From assembly GCF_000468035.1 (NCBI RefSeq), contig NZ_KI260539.1:1-60288 (forward strand): DNA of 60,288 nucleotides, given 5' to 3'. Source of the DNA: Selenomonas sp. oral taxon 892 str. F0426 (GTDB lineage Bacteria; Bacillota; Negativicutes; Selenomonadales; Selenomonadaceae). How positions within the stretch are numbered: position 1 is the first letter of the stretch; every line of letters begins with the position of its first letter. Shown piece by piece: positions 24,601 to 33,205 of the stretch. Under the pieces are notes generated by a model. The model made no database searches and was not told the origin of the DNA. It worked only from the letters and a program-made list of their open reading frames with translations. The position numbers and the translations under genes are program-made.

Positions 24601-27600
24601 CGGATACGTATGGCGGCCATCTACTCTCGGACTACTATGTGCTCAATGAGGACGGCGTAACGAAGGACCCCCTCGATGGTATCTTTTCTGCCTCCGGCGC
24701 TGGTAAGATCACACCAAAAACGGTCACGGCGACCATCAAACACTCGCCGATTACGAAGGTATATGATGCCCTGCGAGCTCATGACAAGACGGGCGATGAT
24801 ATCATCACACTCGCGGGCGTTATCGCCGGTGATACGGTGACGAATACGTCTACGGCGGAATATCGGTCGAAGAATGTCGTCTACTCTGGCGGCACCCCGA
24901 CGACGCAGATTGTCGACTATACGGCGAAGTTCTCCATTGCAAATGCTGCCGAGGCGCAGAACTACACCTTCTCCCCGCAGGCAACTCCTGCGTCTGCAAC
25001 ACCGGTCACAACGACGACGACACTGACCGGTCTCGGCATAATCACGCCGCGCCCGATCACGATGAGCTTTGCCTCAGTCAGCAAGGTCTATGATGGCACA
25101 GCTACGAACACAGACCTCTCCTCGCCTACGCTCAACGACGGTGCGAGCGGAGCTATTCTGCAACGTGACTTTGGCGCATCCGGCCCGACGCTCACGGGGC
25201 ACATTACGAGTCGTTACGGCGATGGAACGACGTTGTTCACGGAGAATCCAAATGCTGGCAATCGCTCTGTGGAGTATGTGGGCTTCCAGAATACACTTGG
25301 TACAAACTATATAGTGGCGGACAAGCAGTACGGCACTGGCACGATCACGCGCCGTCGTATTGATCCGTCTTCCTTTAACGTATACAAAAGGAGCGATAAT
25401 ACACCCGCGACGATCACCAAGGTCTATGACGGCACCTCCACCTATAACGTGGGGACCGATGTCTATCTCTCAGCGAACACCGCACCTCTCGGAGATACGG
25501 GCATTGTCTCGCGGGACTTCCAGAAGGTGACGTTTGCTCTCGCGCCCAGCACGCAGGCACATTTTACGAGCGATGCAGCAGGGCAAAATGTGACATCACA
25601 TGTGCGTGATGCGCGCTATGCGGCCTATGATATTGTGGCAGCGACAACGGATCCGACGAATCATCCCCTTTCGAACTACACCTACGGCCCTGTAGGAAAT
25701 ACGCAGAACTTAGAGAGTCTCCACAACGCCAGAGCAACGGTAGCAGGAGCCTCTATTACCCCTGCCTCGCTGACGGCGACGACACATTTCCTCGAGAAAG
25801 TCTACGACGGCATCGCCGGACATACGGACGGCAACCAGAATGTGATCCTGGGCGATCGTGTGGTCAGCTTCACGGGGTTCGTGGGCAGTGATGCGACGAA
25901 GTTCAACAATGAGAGTGCCGGTGCCTATGGGAAAGATGTGGTGCTCGATGGCCACGGAAATCCGACGACGAAGAATGTCACGTACACCATGCAGCTGAGC
26001 GGCGCAAATGCGGACGATTATCGTATCCTGCACCCCAACAATGCTTCTCAGCAGGGGACGCTGACGAACGGTGGGAATACGCTTGCGTTTTCGTGGAATG
26101 TGGCGAATGCGGCTCGGGTGACGCCGCGTCCTGTAACGGTCAACTTTGCCGATGTCCGCAAGACGTACGATGGAACAGACGTGAATACGTCGATCACGGC
26201 ATCCTCGCTCAACGACGGGCTGAATGGCCGCGTATTCCAGAAGGATGGTATCAGTCCGACGAGCTTTGCTGCGAACAGTGGCATCCAGAGCCGCTATGTG
26301 GATAAAGATACGCACGGAAACTATGCGTCGGCACACAATGCGGGGGCGCATGAGGTTGAGTATACAGGCATCCAGGGAACGCTCGGCAACAACTACAAGG
26401 TGGAGAGCACCGCATATGGAAAAGGGCGGATCGATCCGCGCCGTCTCAACCCGACGGATATTGTTGTGCGCAACAGCGATGGTACAATTGCAACGGCAGA
26501 GAAAGTTTACGATGGGAAGTCGATCCATCGTACCCCTGCGGCGGGCACGTATCTCGTACTCCCTTCCGGTGGTACGAATGGGATTGTTTCACGCGATGCG
26601 GGCAAGATCAGCCTTGTACTGAAGGCTGATGCAGCCGGGCATTTTACAAGTGATGCGGCGGGCAAGCAGAGAACCTCGCACGTATCGGAGGCGCAGCACA
26701 TCGCATATGACGTGGTGGCGCGTACGACAGATCCGACGAACAATCCACTCTCGAACTATACATTCGGCGCAGATGATGCCACCGCGCGAAATCTCGAACA
26801 AGTGAATACAACGAATCCAGGGCATGTGACGGCGGCGGGAAGAATTACACCGCGTGAGATCACAGCTGTGACGGAACGGATTGCTAAGGTCTACGACGGC
26901 CGTGCAGCACATACGGATAACAATCGCAATGTCATCGTTGGCAATGATATCCTGAAGTTTACGGGGATGGTCGCGGATGAGACCACGAGCGATCCCTATG
27001 TCAACACCTCGACGGCGGTTTATCTGAATACGGGCGGTACGGAGGACGCAAATGTAGCCTATGCCGCAGGTGCAGTGACGACAAAGAACGTCAAGTATAC
27101 GGCGCGACTCACGGGCAAATACGCAGATGACTACAAGATTGCTGGTGCGGCGAATACGACGACGACGGCCTATGGGGTCAAGACGGTGACAGCGGAGCTG
27201 TCTCCTGTTGCGAATGCCGGTACGATCACGCCTCGCAAACTCAAGGTTGCGATCGACCATGTGAACAAGACCTATGATACCGACAGTACGAATACAGAGG
27301 TGCGGGGACTCACGCTCACGGGCGATCCAGCGAGTGCCGTTTTGTCTGATATTCTCAGCGATGATCATATTTCTGACCAAAGTCTGAAGAATGCCTTGCA
27401 GGGCATGCTTACGGCGACGACCCCGACCGCGACGAGCGATTACGGGCGTCTTTCTGGCGGGAACTTTACGACCGATCCGCATGCGAGCAACGGTGTTGAT
27501 CATGATGTGCGCTATACGAATGTACGGGGCGCGTTCCGCAACACCTTTGGAGCCCAAGCGGCTGGCAACTATACCGTCGATGATACGGTCTATGGTAAGG

Positions 27601-30600
27601 GTACCATCGCAAAGGTGAATATCAACGCTTCCGACGTACGATTCAAAACCTCGGGTGCAGAGAAGGTTTATGATGGGACGAAAAACGTCCTGTGGAAAGA
27701 TCCCGTAACGAATATTTACTATGGCGACGCAGAACATGTCAGCAAATACATCACAGAAGCAAAAGTGACGCTGAACGGCAAGGAAATTGATCTCCTTGCG
27801 CGCGGTGATATCGACGTCAATATTCCTGGGACACAGTATACGAATGCGAACGCGACGAATGGAACGCCGGATACGGTTAAATACCATCTCTTCCTAAAGG
27901 ATCGCAATATCATCATCTCGGGAGATAATAACTTCTATAGTTCGGATACAGGTACAATCAAGCGGCGTACTCTGACGCTTGATCTTGCTGAGAAGGCCGG
28001 CATCAACAAGATCTATGACGGTGAGCGAACGCTTGTCGATAAGAATACGCGTCACTATACCGCGTTCGAAGGGAATGACAGTCTCGGAAATGTCCGCTAT
28101 GCGGCGGGTACTACAGCGGATACGAAGCTCGTGAACGATGGGGCGCAGGTATCTGTTGCGGCTGCTTATGCAGATAAGAATGTTGCGTATGACAGTAACG
28201 GCGACCCTGCCGCAAAGCAGATTACCTATACAATGCGAATCAATGGGGATGCGGGTAAGAACTATCTGCTCTCCGACGGGATAAATCCGGCGGTTAACGC
28301 AGAATCTGCCAGCGGGTTGACCCTGCAGGCGACAGGAACGATCGCACCACGCACGCTGAACCTCCACTTTGAAAATCCTGCACAGAGAGGATATGATGGC
28401 ACCTCTGAGAATACGGATATTGTACTTCGTGCTGCCAACCCTCTGACGGCAGATAACTCTGACGGGCGTGCTGCACTTGCGATGCGCGAGGTTACGCCGT
28501 CCGACTTTACCATCACGAGTGCGGTCAAGAGTGACTATGGCCATCGTGCGGCAGATGGGACGTTTACCGCTGATGGGAGTGTCGGCGATAAGGATGTCGA
28601 GTTCCGCAATCTGGCAGGCCTCCTGCCGACGGCGTATCGCGGCAACTTTGTGCTGGCGGATAAGTCCTATGCGACGGGTAAAATTGGACGCACGCGCATC
28701 AATGCCAATGATGTGCAGTTCGGCACGGCATTGGCGAGCAAGGTCTACGACGGGACGACGGATGTCCTCTGGCGCAAGGCTGACGGCACATACTCCGGTG
28801 ATCTCAAGGATGTTCGTAAGTACATTACGAATGCCTATGTAATGGTCAACAATCGACGGGTCGAGCTGCAGAATGACATCGTGCTTGATCCAAACAACAA
28901 ACCACAGTATACAGATCCCAATGTAACCCCATCTACAGGCGTGGATATCACCTATACCTTCTCGCTGGACAACAAGAATTTTGACATCGATGGGACGAAC
29001 CATTTCTCAAAGACGGGGAAGGGGACGATCACCCCACGTGATCTCCAGACGCAGATGCCGGCACATATCTATAAGCAGTATGATGGACAGTCGACATTCA
29101 CGCAGAACAACAGTGACTATGCTGCAGCAATTGCGAGGGAGAACCTCATGCCGCTCGCAGAGCGCGACAAGGCATATCTTGATCTCTCCGTCATTGGCAC
29201 ATATCATAGTCCAAATGCAACTGTCGATACGGAGGCCGATGCAAAACTAAAGCCTGGTTTGACGAAGGTGGACTATGCCTTGACGCTTGGCGTAAAGCCG
29301 TCCGCTGATCCGACGGAGGCCGCAAAGCGCCTGCAGAACTATACGATCATGGGGCACCCCACGACGGGGACGGTAACGAATCGCGCTGCCGATATCTACC
29401 GCAAGGAACTGACGGTATCGATTGATGCGCTGCCGGACAAGATCTATGACGGAAAGCGTCGTGTTGACGGTCTGACTGCAGGGATGGTGCACTACACAGG
29501 TTTCGTCGGTACCGAGGGCACGGGCTTTACACTTACGAATGATGCCCTGCAGAAGATCAAGGGCAAATATGATACAGCTGATGTCAGCCGCGATGCGCAC
29601 GGAAATCCGACGCACAAGGCGATCACGTACGAGGGTGTCAATGAGGCTCTGCGTGCGATGACGGGCACGGCTGAGAACTATCGTGTGGGCGCAGCCACGA
29701 ACTATAGCGTTACGGACGACAAACTGAGCTATGTGCCAAGCGATGCGAAGGGGCGTATTGTTCCGCGCCCCATTACAAGCAATGACATCCTTCGTGGGGT
29801 CAAATTGTCCTTGGATGGTATCAAGAAGACCTACGATGGCACGACTGTTGTGAAGTACAAAGAAGATGCGTCGGCGGCGGCGCTCCACAACTATCTTGAG
29901 CACGCCTATATCATGGACGGCAGCAACCCGCTGACGGATGATGATGGCAATAAAATCGACATCAAGGACAGCCTGAGTGTTGATCCGACACGCACGCATT
30001 ATGCAGACAAGAATGTAAATGGTGAACTTCCGCAAGGGGTGACCTACGCGTTGGACTACACGCCAACCGCTCAGAATCGCAACCTCGTGATCTCGGGCGG
30101 AGCGCTTGACTATACGGGGGCACAGGGCAAGATTCTGCGCAAGGAAGTCACGGCAAACATCTTGAGCCCGCTGACGAAGGAGTACGATGCACTGCGCGAT
30201 GTTGCAGGTGTCGCAAAAAACAACAATGGACAGACGGTACAGACAGGAGATTCCCTCATTCGTTTCGACGGACTGACGGGGAATGACGGCGTGAATAACC
30301 TCTCTACGGCCAGATACTTAGCAAAGGATGCTGGGACGGGGCTGCGTGTTGACTACGATGCGCGTCTTGATTCGGACAACTATCGCATTGTGAATGCGGC
30401 CGATCTCCATTCGGATGATAATGAGATTACAAAGCGTCGACTGAATCTTGCGTTCGATGATGTCCGCAAGGAATACGATGCGACACCGAACAATGGATCG
30501 GTAACGGCACGTATTAGTAATACTGCCTCCATTGAGACACTGACGCGTGACGGTATGGCACCGTCTGGAACACACCTCGCACAGTTCAATGCGACGAATA

Positions 30601-31994
30601 CGACGAGTCACTACGGTCGCCGCAGCGGAGATGGATTTACACCGGATGGCAATGCAGGAACGAAGGATGTCCGTTATCTGGGCATTGGTGATGTCTTCCG
30701 TCAGCACCTCGGCAACAATGCAAAGAACTATGAGTTCGGCGAGGTCGGCTGGGGGACAGGTACGATTGACCGTGCGAAGGTCACACGTCGTGACTTCACG
30801 TTTGACTTTGGCTTCGCAAGGAAAACGTATGACGGCACGAATACTGTCCTCAATGCGCGAGATCTCTTCAGCGGCAAGCTGAAGGGGAATGCGATCCCCG
30901 AGGCTGATGTGCTTCGCGTTGAGGGTAAGTATCTTGGTGAAGATGCGGGAGACTATACGAATCGGGTCAAGTATGAGGTGACGCTGAATACGGACAACTA
31001 TGAGTTTACCGACGGCACGCTAAATCCCATGACAGAGGTGAAGGATGGCGCGATTGACCGCCGCAGACTTCGTGTTGGATTGCCGCAGATTACCCCGACG
31101 AAGACATACGATAAGACGACTGATGTTGTCGGCAAAGCACTGACGCGAGAGGGCGGAAGCCTAATCTCGAATCTGGATGATCATATGCGCTTCGTCTTCG
31201 TCGATGATGAAAATGGAGACGCGATCGTTGCGCGTGACCGCGGACGTGTTACGCCGCATCTCACGGCACAGTTCCGTAATAAGAACGTGGCGTGGAACGG
31301 CAACCAGGTTGCCAACAAGCCTGTTGACTACACCTATGCCCTCCGCGGTAAAGGCGTCGAGAACTACGACCTCGTAGACGATGCAGGCAACAGCATTGCA
31401 ACGCTCACAAATGGTGGAACTGCCAATGCAGCACTGACTGCGCAGACCATGACGGGCGAAGGTCGTATCAATCCTTATGAGATTGTGCTGACGCCGAAGG
31501 AAAAGACGGTCTGGATCAACGACGGTCTGCCGCAGAAGTACGACTACGAGGGAACGCCGCAGGGCAAGAACTATCGTACGCTGCTTGGCGAGATTCTGCC
31601 GGGAGAGATCCGTTACGACGCACCTGGTGCGAAACTGCGTTGGGGGAACTACCCCATTGTTGGTGAGTATGTGCCTGCAGATGGTGATACGGTCTATCAG
31701 AACTATCGTTTCCGTACAGAGCAGCGGATGCTTCACGTCGGCCCATACATTCCCGACTACGAGTACTACAAGGCGATTACGCAGACGAGCAAGATGATCC
31801 CGGATGAGTATGCCTATGAGAATGCATCGCTTGACCGCCAGAGTCACTTTGGACGCAAAGCTGATGCCGAGGTGACCTATGATCCGCCCTCCATCAATAC
31901 GGTGAAGGATGGCACGGACATCATGCAGACGGGTATTCGTATCGCAGATGAGACTGTCTTCAGCCTTGTGAACGAAGTGTTCGGCGCACGATAA
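21672..31994 (+). CDS. Giant two-partner-secretion exoprotein (TpsA adhesin) with YDG/MBG repeats
   Basis: The 3,440-residue surface protein has a signal peptide (basic start, hydrophobic core, cleavage near GFAAP), an N-terminal TPS domain (about 35-190; ...NPNGVIFG is the conserved secretion motif), and a GLUG-like region (about 230-410; GGLIGYADG, GGIVGQTAG, GGVIGRSAAG). From about residue 630 to 3,260 there are some 22 repeats, each with a K-x-YDG core (KVYDGT, KTYDGT, KIYDGT), the YDG/MBG class of bacterial adhesins. The C-terminal 200 residues form a different MBG-like domain and a tail without LPXTG or SLH anchor. Start may be ATG 21672 or ATG 21687 (five codons later, with GGGAG 8 bases upstream); both keep the signal peptide. 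The TpsB partner lies at 33206-34882. Confidence 0.92.
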   Translation: MGVRNMKNNRTKLSQRVRYALLAGMAGAFLIPQVGFAAPMGEHDVTSGVTVGRVGSTTNIGGTAANNLIKWNSYSVENGETVAYDSKNYLNLVTGSNTSTINGTITGGGDIYLVNPNGVIFGKTASVNVGSLHVSTQNLSAVNDAAFTASGTSPINTTAAGLSDVVNMGAITATNVEVVGKSIRFLNAADVSGSVVMHTDTADDGTAHIGYRGSAPTSGYTVNGVAATAADNYYQLVGNTTEFQAMNTDVTKNYMLENDINFGGGGLTPIGDNATPFTGKFDGNFFRLQNFTITGGVYTAPFGKVSNSRIENVGVTGATVTGDKTGNQDRWAGGLIGYADGTKIKNVYIKNSTVDGEAGQHGGIVGQTAGTTLDSIYSEARIGEGGGVIGRSAAGTVVNDTYSNSSKIAGSTGTELIYFLDPNNGTTIKNTYMIGPRLATNDAGLNKNNTTNTFIIDKSTGLATKFKETPNPTNSKPMTASSTYAGFDINNDGTPGAKWRIYEGRTTPMLTAFMSGTATANYSYRYFNADGSVADTSAAAVKQNNGADVTGLEYNSKYVKIVDNTGNAVGNKSNQVVYSDPVDLNKIHDYVNATTKDFDKTNGVRNAGTKAILWTDQDGPNLRGVNITIDPREVKLTGGNLDVTRMYNGKKSVKDAFEYALTHGGVGTAGFTSDDIAEHSVSLNTTSFTADMADKNVVRNANGTYGQKNVTFGGTITFSGDDAKNYTFDNSSISSLTGKVRITPAPLYLDIGKNKAADKIYDGTVNVADNEMKQSVSPKNIKLRDTIVDGTSDGTRMIDDGGTVDTVSIKNIADPTYTDASGAPQIHVGSHKLQYTNVGLDTTTHPDGLNYDLYYTPNGGSKTKVTDEKLYLDGDIVRRGISRNSFTVYNSDNSVASATKPYDGTNVYTPGTGLYLSSNAGASTNPNEGIVTRDQGHITFQLAGGAYFTNNAGTRTKNVAEATKVAYTAKGHADSHTDTYGGHLLSDYYVLNEDGVTKDPLDGIFSASGAGKITPKTVTATIKHSPITKVYDALRAHDKTGDDIITLAGVIAGDTVTNTSTAEYRSKNVVYSGGTPTTQIVDYTAKFSIANAAEAQNYTFSPQATPASATPVTTTTTLTGLGIITPRPITMSFASVSKVYDGTATNTDLSSPTLNDGASGAILQRDFGASGPTLTGHITSRYGDGTTLFTENPNAGNRSVEYVGFQNTLGTNYIVADKQYGTGTITRRRIDPSSFNVYKRSDNTPATITKVYDGTSTYNVGTDVYLSANTAPLGDTGIVSRDFQKVTFALAPSTQAHFTSDAAGQNVTSHVRDARYAAYDIVAATTDPTNHPLSNYTYGPVGNTQNLESLHNARATVAGASITPASLTATTHFLEKVYDGIAGHTDGNQNVILGDRVVSFTGFVGSDATKFNNESAGAYGKDVVLDGHGNPTTKNVTYTMQLSGANADDYRILHPNNASQQGTLTNGGNTLAFSWNVANAARVTPRPVTVNFADVRKTYDGTDVNTSITASSLNDGLNGRVFQKDGISPTSFAANSGIQSRYVDKDTHGNYASAHNAGAHEVEYTGIQGTLGNNYKVESTAYGKGRIDPRRLNPTDIVVRNSDGTIATAEKVYDGKSIHRTPAAGTYLVLPSGGTNGIVSRDAGKISLVLKADAAGHFTSDAAGKQRTSHVSEAQHIAYDVVARTTDPTNNPLSNYTFGADDATARNLEQVNTTNPGHVTAAGRITPREITAVTERIAKVYDGRAAHTDNNRNVIVGNDILKFTGMVADETTSDPYVNTSTAVYLNTGGTEDANVAYAAGAVTTKNVKYTARLTGKYADDYKIAGAANTTTTAYGVKTVTAELSPVANAGTITPRKLKVAIDHVNKTYDTDSTNTEVRGLTLTGDPASAVLSDILSDDHISDQSLKNALQGMLTATTPTATSDYGRLSGGNFTTDPHASNGVDHDVRYTNVRGAFRNTFGAQAAGNYTVDDTVYGKGTIAKVNINASDVRFKTSGAEKVYDGTKNVLWKDPVTNIYYGDAEHVSKYITEAKVTLNGKEIDLLARGDIDVNIPGTQYTNANATNGTPDTVKYHLFLKDRNIIISGDNNFYSSDTGTIKRRTLTLDLAEKAGINKIYDGERTLVDKNTRHYTAFEGNDSLGNVRYAAGTTADTKLVNDGAQVSVAAAYADKNVAYDSNGDPAAKQITYTMRINGDAGKNYLLSDGINPAVNAESASGLTLQATGTIAPRTLNLHFENPAQRGYDGTSENTDIVLRAANPLTADNSDGRAALAMREVTPSDFTITSAVKSDYGHRAADGTFTADGSVGDKDVEFRNLAGLLPTAYRGNFVLADKSYATGKIGRTRINANDVQFGTALASKVYDGTTDVLWRKADGTYSGDLKDVRKYITNAYVMVNNRRVELQNDIVLDPNNKPQYTDPNVTPSTGVDITYTFSLDNKNFDIDGTNHFSKTGKGTITPRDLQTQMPAHIYKQYDGQSTFTQNNSDYAAAIARENLMPLAERDKAYLDLSVIGTYHSPNATVDTEADAKLKPGLTKVDYALTLGVKPSADPTEAAKRLQNYTIMGHPTTGTVTNRAADIYRKELTVSIDALPDKIYDGKRRVDGLTAGMVHYTGFVGTEGTGFTLTNDALQKIKGKYDTADVSRDAHGNPTHKAITYEGVNEALRAMTGTAENYRVGAATNYSVTDDKLSYVPSDAKGRIVPRPITSNDILRGVKLSLDGIKKTYDGTTVVKYKEDASAAALHNYLEHAYIMDGSNPLTDDDGNKIDIKDSLSVDPTRTHYADKNVNGELPQGVTYALDYTPTAQNRNLVISGGALDYTGAQGKILRKEVTANILSPLTKEYDALRDVAGVAKNNNGQTVQTGDSLIRFDGLTGNDGVNNLSTARYLAKDAGTGLRVDYDARLDSDNYRIVNAADLHSDDNEITKRRLNLAFDDVRKEYDATPNNGSVTARISNTASIETLTRDGMAPSGTHLAQFNATNTTSHYGRRSGDGFTPDGNAGTKDVRYLGIGDVFRQHLGNNAKNYEFGEVGWGTGTIDRAKVTRRDFTFDFGFARKTYDGTNTVLNARDLFSGKLKGNAIPEADVLRVEGKYLGEDAGDYTNRVKYEVTLNTDNYEFTDGTLNPMTEVKDGAIDRRRLRVGLPQITPTKTYDKTTDVVGKALTREGGSLISNLDDHMRFVFVDDENGDAIVARDRGRVTPHLTAQFRNKNVAWNGNQVANKPVDYTYALRGKGVENYDLVDDAGNSIATLTNGGTANAALTAQTMTGEGRINPYEIVLTPKEKTVWINDGLPQKYDYEGTPQGKNYRTLLGEILPGEIRYDAPGAKLRWGNYPIVGEYVPADGDTVYQNYRFRTEQRMLHVGPYIPDYEYYKAITQTSKMIPDEYAYENASLDRQSHFGRKADAEVTYDPPSINTVKDGTDIMQTGIRIADETVFSLVNEVFGAR
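23568..31460 (+). repeat. 22 YDG-type protein repeats, organised as three-domain super-repeats
   Basis: Repeat cores (K-x-YDG or variants) occur near 23608, 23946, 24370, 24758, 25082, 25421, 25797, 26158, 26501, 26887, 27265, 27662, 28007, 28388, 28739, 29071, 29438, 29825, 30176, 30467, 30822 and 31100, spaced 280-425 bases. From the third core on, types recur every third repeat: one type carries GIVSRD (24370, 25421, 26501), later replaced by a KYIT-containing type (27662, 28739, and a variant at 29825); another carries an SRYG/SDYG/SHYG motif (25082, 26158, 27265, 28388, 30467). The unit is thus about 350-390 residues. Confidence 0.85.
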
Positions 31995-32017
31995 AAATGA
32001 ATATGTAAAACATAAGA

Positions 32018-32061
32018 AGCGCCCCATCGACGATAAGAGTGGTCGATGGGGCGCTATTTTG
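32018..32061. terminator. Terminator between the adhesin gene and the convergent PNPOx gene
   Basis: A perfect 14-bp stem (32018-32031 with 32042-32055) around a ten-base loop is followed by ATTTTG. It stands between convergent genes and probably works in both directions. Confidence 0.75.
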
Positions 32062-32065
32062 TACG

Positions 32066-32563
32066 TTATGATATTGTGAGTTGTTGACGCGGGTGATATC
32101 CCTGCTCCTTGAGTGTGGAGTCGAGGTATTCAAGTGTTGTTGGTGTAATGAGGATAAGTGTGAGGCGGAGCTTTGCCATATGGGAGGCGTTGATGCCGAG
32201 GCTCTCGAGATGCTCTGTATAGTCCGGATCGTCGGCGCCGAGCACCTTGGCGATACCTGTGACCTGCAGGCTCTTTGCACTGCCCGGCCCCTTGTACTCG
32301 TCGTAGATGGCAAGTGCTGTGTGCTTGTTCTGCTTGAGGGCACGGAATTTCAGCCCGCCTTCGGAGAAGATGACGAATTTACCTGCGCGGTATTTGTAGG
32401 TGAGCGGGGTGCAGCGGATAAAGTCGCCGTCTGCAGCGGCGAGGGCACAGGTGTTGCGTGCCTTGATGAAGTTTTCGATGACGATGCGAAGTTCATCTGC
32501 TGGTATTTTTGCAGCATGCTTGTCCTTCTCCGTCCAAAATGAGGCGGCTTCTTCGTAGTTCAT
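32066..32563 (-). CDS. Pyridoxamine 5'-phosphate oxidase-like FMN-binding protein
   Basis: The 165-residue protein has the split-barrel fold pattern of the PNPOx-like family: a helical start (FWTEKDKHAAKI), then IENFIKARNTCALAAADGDFIRCTPLTYKYRAGKFVIF in outline, and a FRALKQNKHTALAIYD strand. Members bind FMN or F420/heme; substrate cannot be told. The ATG has AGGAGC 9 bases upstream. It is 25 bases downstream of the phosphatase gene on the same strand, so the two probably form an operon placed inside the TPS locus. Confidence 0.8.
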   Translation of the reverse strand: MNYEEAASFWTEKDKHAAKIPADELRIVIENFIKARNTCALAAADGDFIRCTPLTYKYRAGKFVIFSEGGLKFRALKQNKHTALAIYDEYKGPGSAKSLQVTGIAKVLGADDPDYTEHLESLGINASHMAKLRLTLILITPTTLEYLDSTLKEQGYHPRQQLTIS

Positions 32564-32588
32564 GGGAATGATGCTCCTATACAGATCG

Positions 32589-33047
32589 TTATTTGTTTTC
32601 TGTCAACATACGCAGCAGTGCATGACAGCCGGCGTCGACATCACGGTAGGTAACGTCGAAGTTGCCCGTGTACCACGGGTCGGCAACGTCACGCTCCTCT
32701 CCGATGTAGGAGAGGAGTCGGTGAACCTTATGCTGAGGATCCCCGCCTGTTAGGCGAGCGAGGTCATGCATATTCTCTGTGTCCATGCCGATGATGAGGT
32801 CATAGGCGTCGTAGTCTTCGGCAGTCATAAGTGTGGCGCGGCGTTTCTCGAACGGAACTCCATGCGCACGCAGCTCTTCGCGTGTGCCGCGATGCGTATC
32901 ACTGCCGATTTCGTCGCGATGGAGAGCCTTGGAGTCGACCGCAATTTGATCTGCAAGCCCCTCTTCACGTACAAGATGTTTCATGACGAACTCGGCCATG
33001 GGGGAGCGGCAGATGTTGCCGTGGCAGACGAATAGAATTTTCTTCAT
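32589..33047 (-). CDS. Low-molecular-weight protein tyrosine phosphatase
   Basis: The 152-residue enzyme has the active-site P-loop CHGNICRS (C-X5-R) near residue 9 and the general-acid DPWYTG motif near 125, which define the family. The ATG at 33047 is chosen because AGGAGA lies 8 bases upstream and the conserved KKILFVCHGN strand begins there; a longer frame starting at 33131 adds only unrelated residues. Such phosphatases often act on tyrosine-phosphorylated proteins that control envelope polysaccharide synthesis; no partner kinase is seen here. Confidence 0.93.
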   Translation of the reverse strand: MKKILFVCHGNICRSPMAEFVMKHLVREEGLADQIAVDSKALHRDEIGSDTHRGTREELRAHGVPFEKRRATLMTAEDYDAYDLIIGMDTENMHDLARLTGGDPQHKVHRLLSYIGEERDVADPWYTGNFDVTYRDVDAGCHALLRMLTENK

Positions 33048-33084
33048 GTGTTGTTCTCCTACTGATTGTTTATTTGCCCTTAAA

Positions 33085-33113
33085 AGTCTACTGCAATAGA
33101 CTGCGAATTGCAA
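33085..33113 (-). promoter_or_regulatory. Possible promoter of the phosphatase/PNPOx pair
   Basis: On the reverse strand TTGCAA (33113-33108), a 17-base spacer and TAGACT (33090-33085) lie about 38 bases before the phosphatase start. The match is moderate. Confidence 0.37.
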
Positions 33114-33134
33114 CCGATGTATCTTGCTCATCCC

Positions 33135-33163
33135 TTGTCTTTTCTTTGCGAAGATGCTAGAAT
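33135..33163 (+). promoter_or_regulatory. Promoter of the TpsB transporter gene
   Basis: TTGTCT (33135-33140), a 17-base spacer ending in the extended TGC, and TAGAAT (33158-33163) lie about 43 bases before the start. It lies back to back with the reverse promoter at 33085-33113. Confidence 0.6.
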
Positions 33164-33205
33164 GGACACAAAATATTGACTGTGATATAGGGGTTGAGAT
33201 ACATC

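Noticed and set aside
23568-31460. CRISPR-like or DNA-level direct repeats
   Set aside because: Periodicity is of diverged protein domains in one reading frame, with no short identical repeats and spacers.
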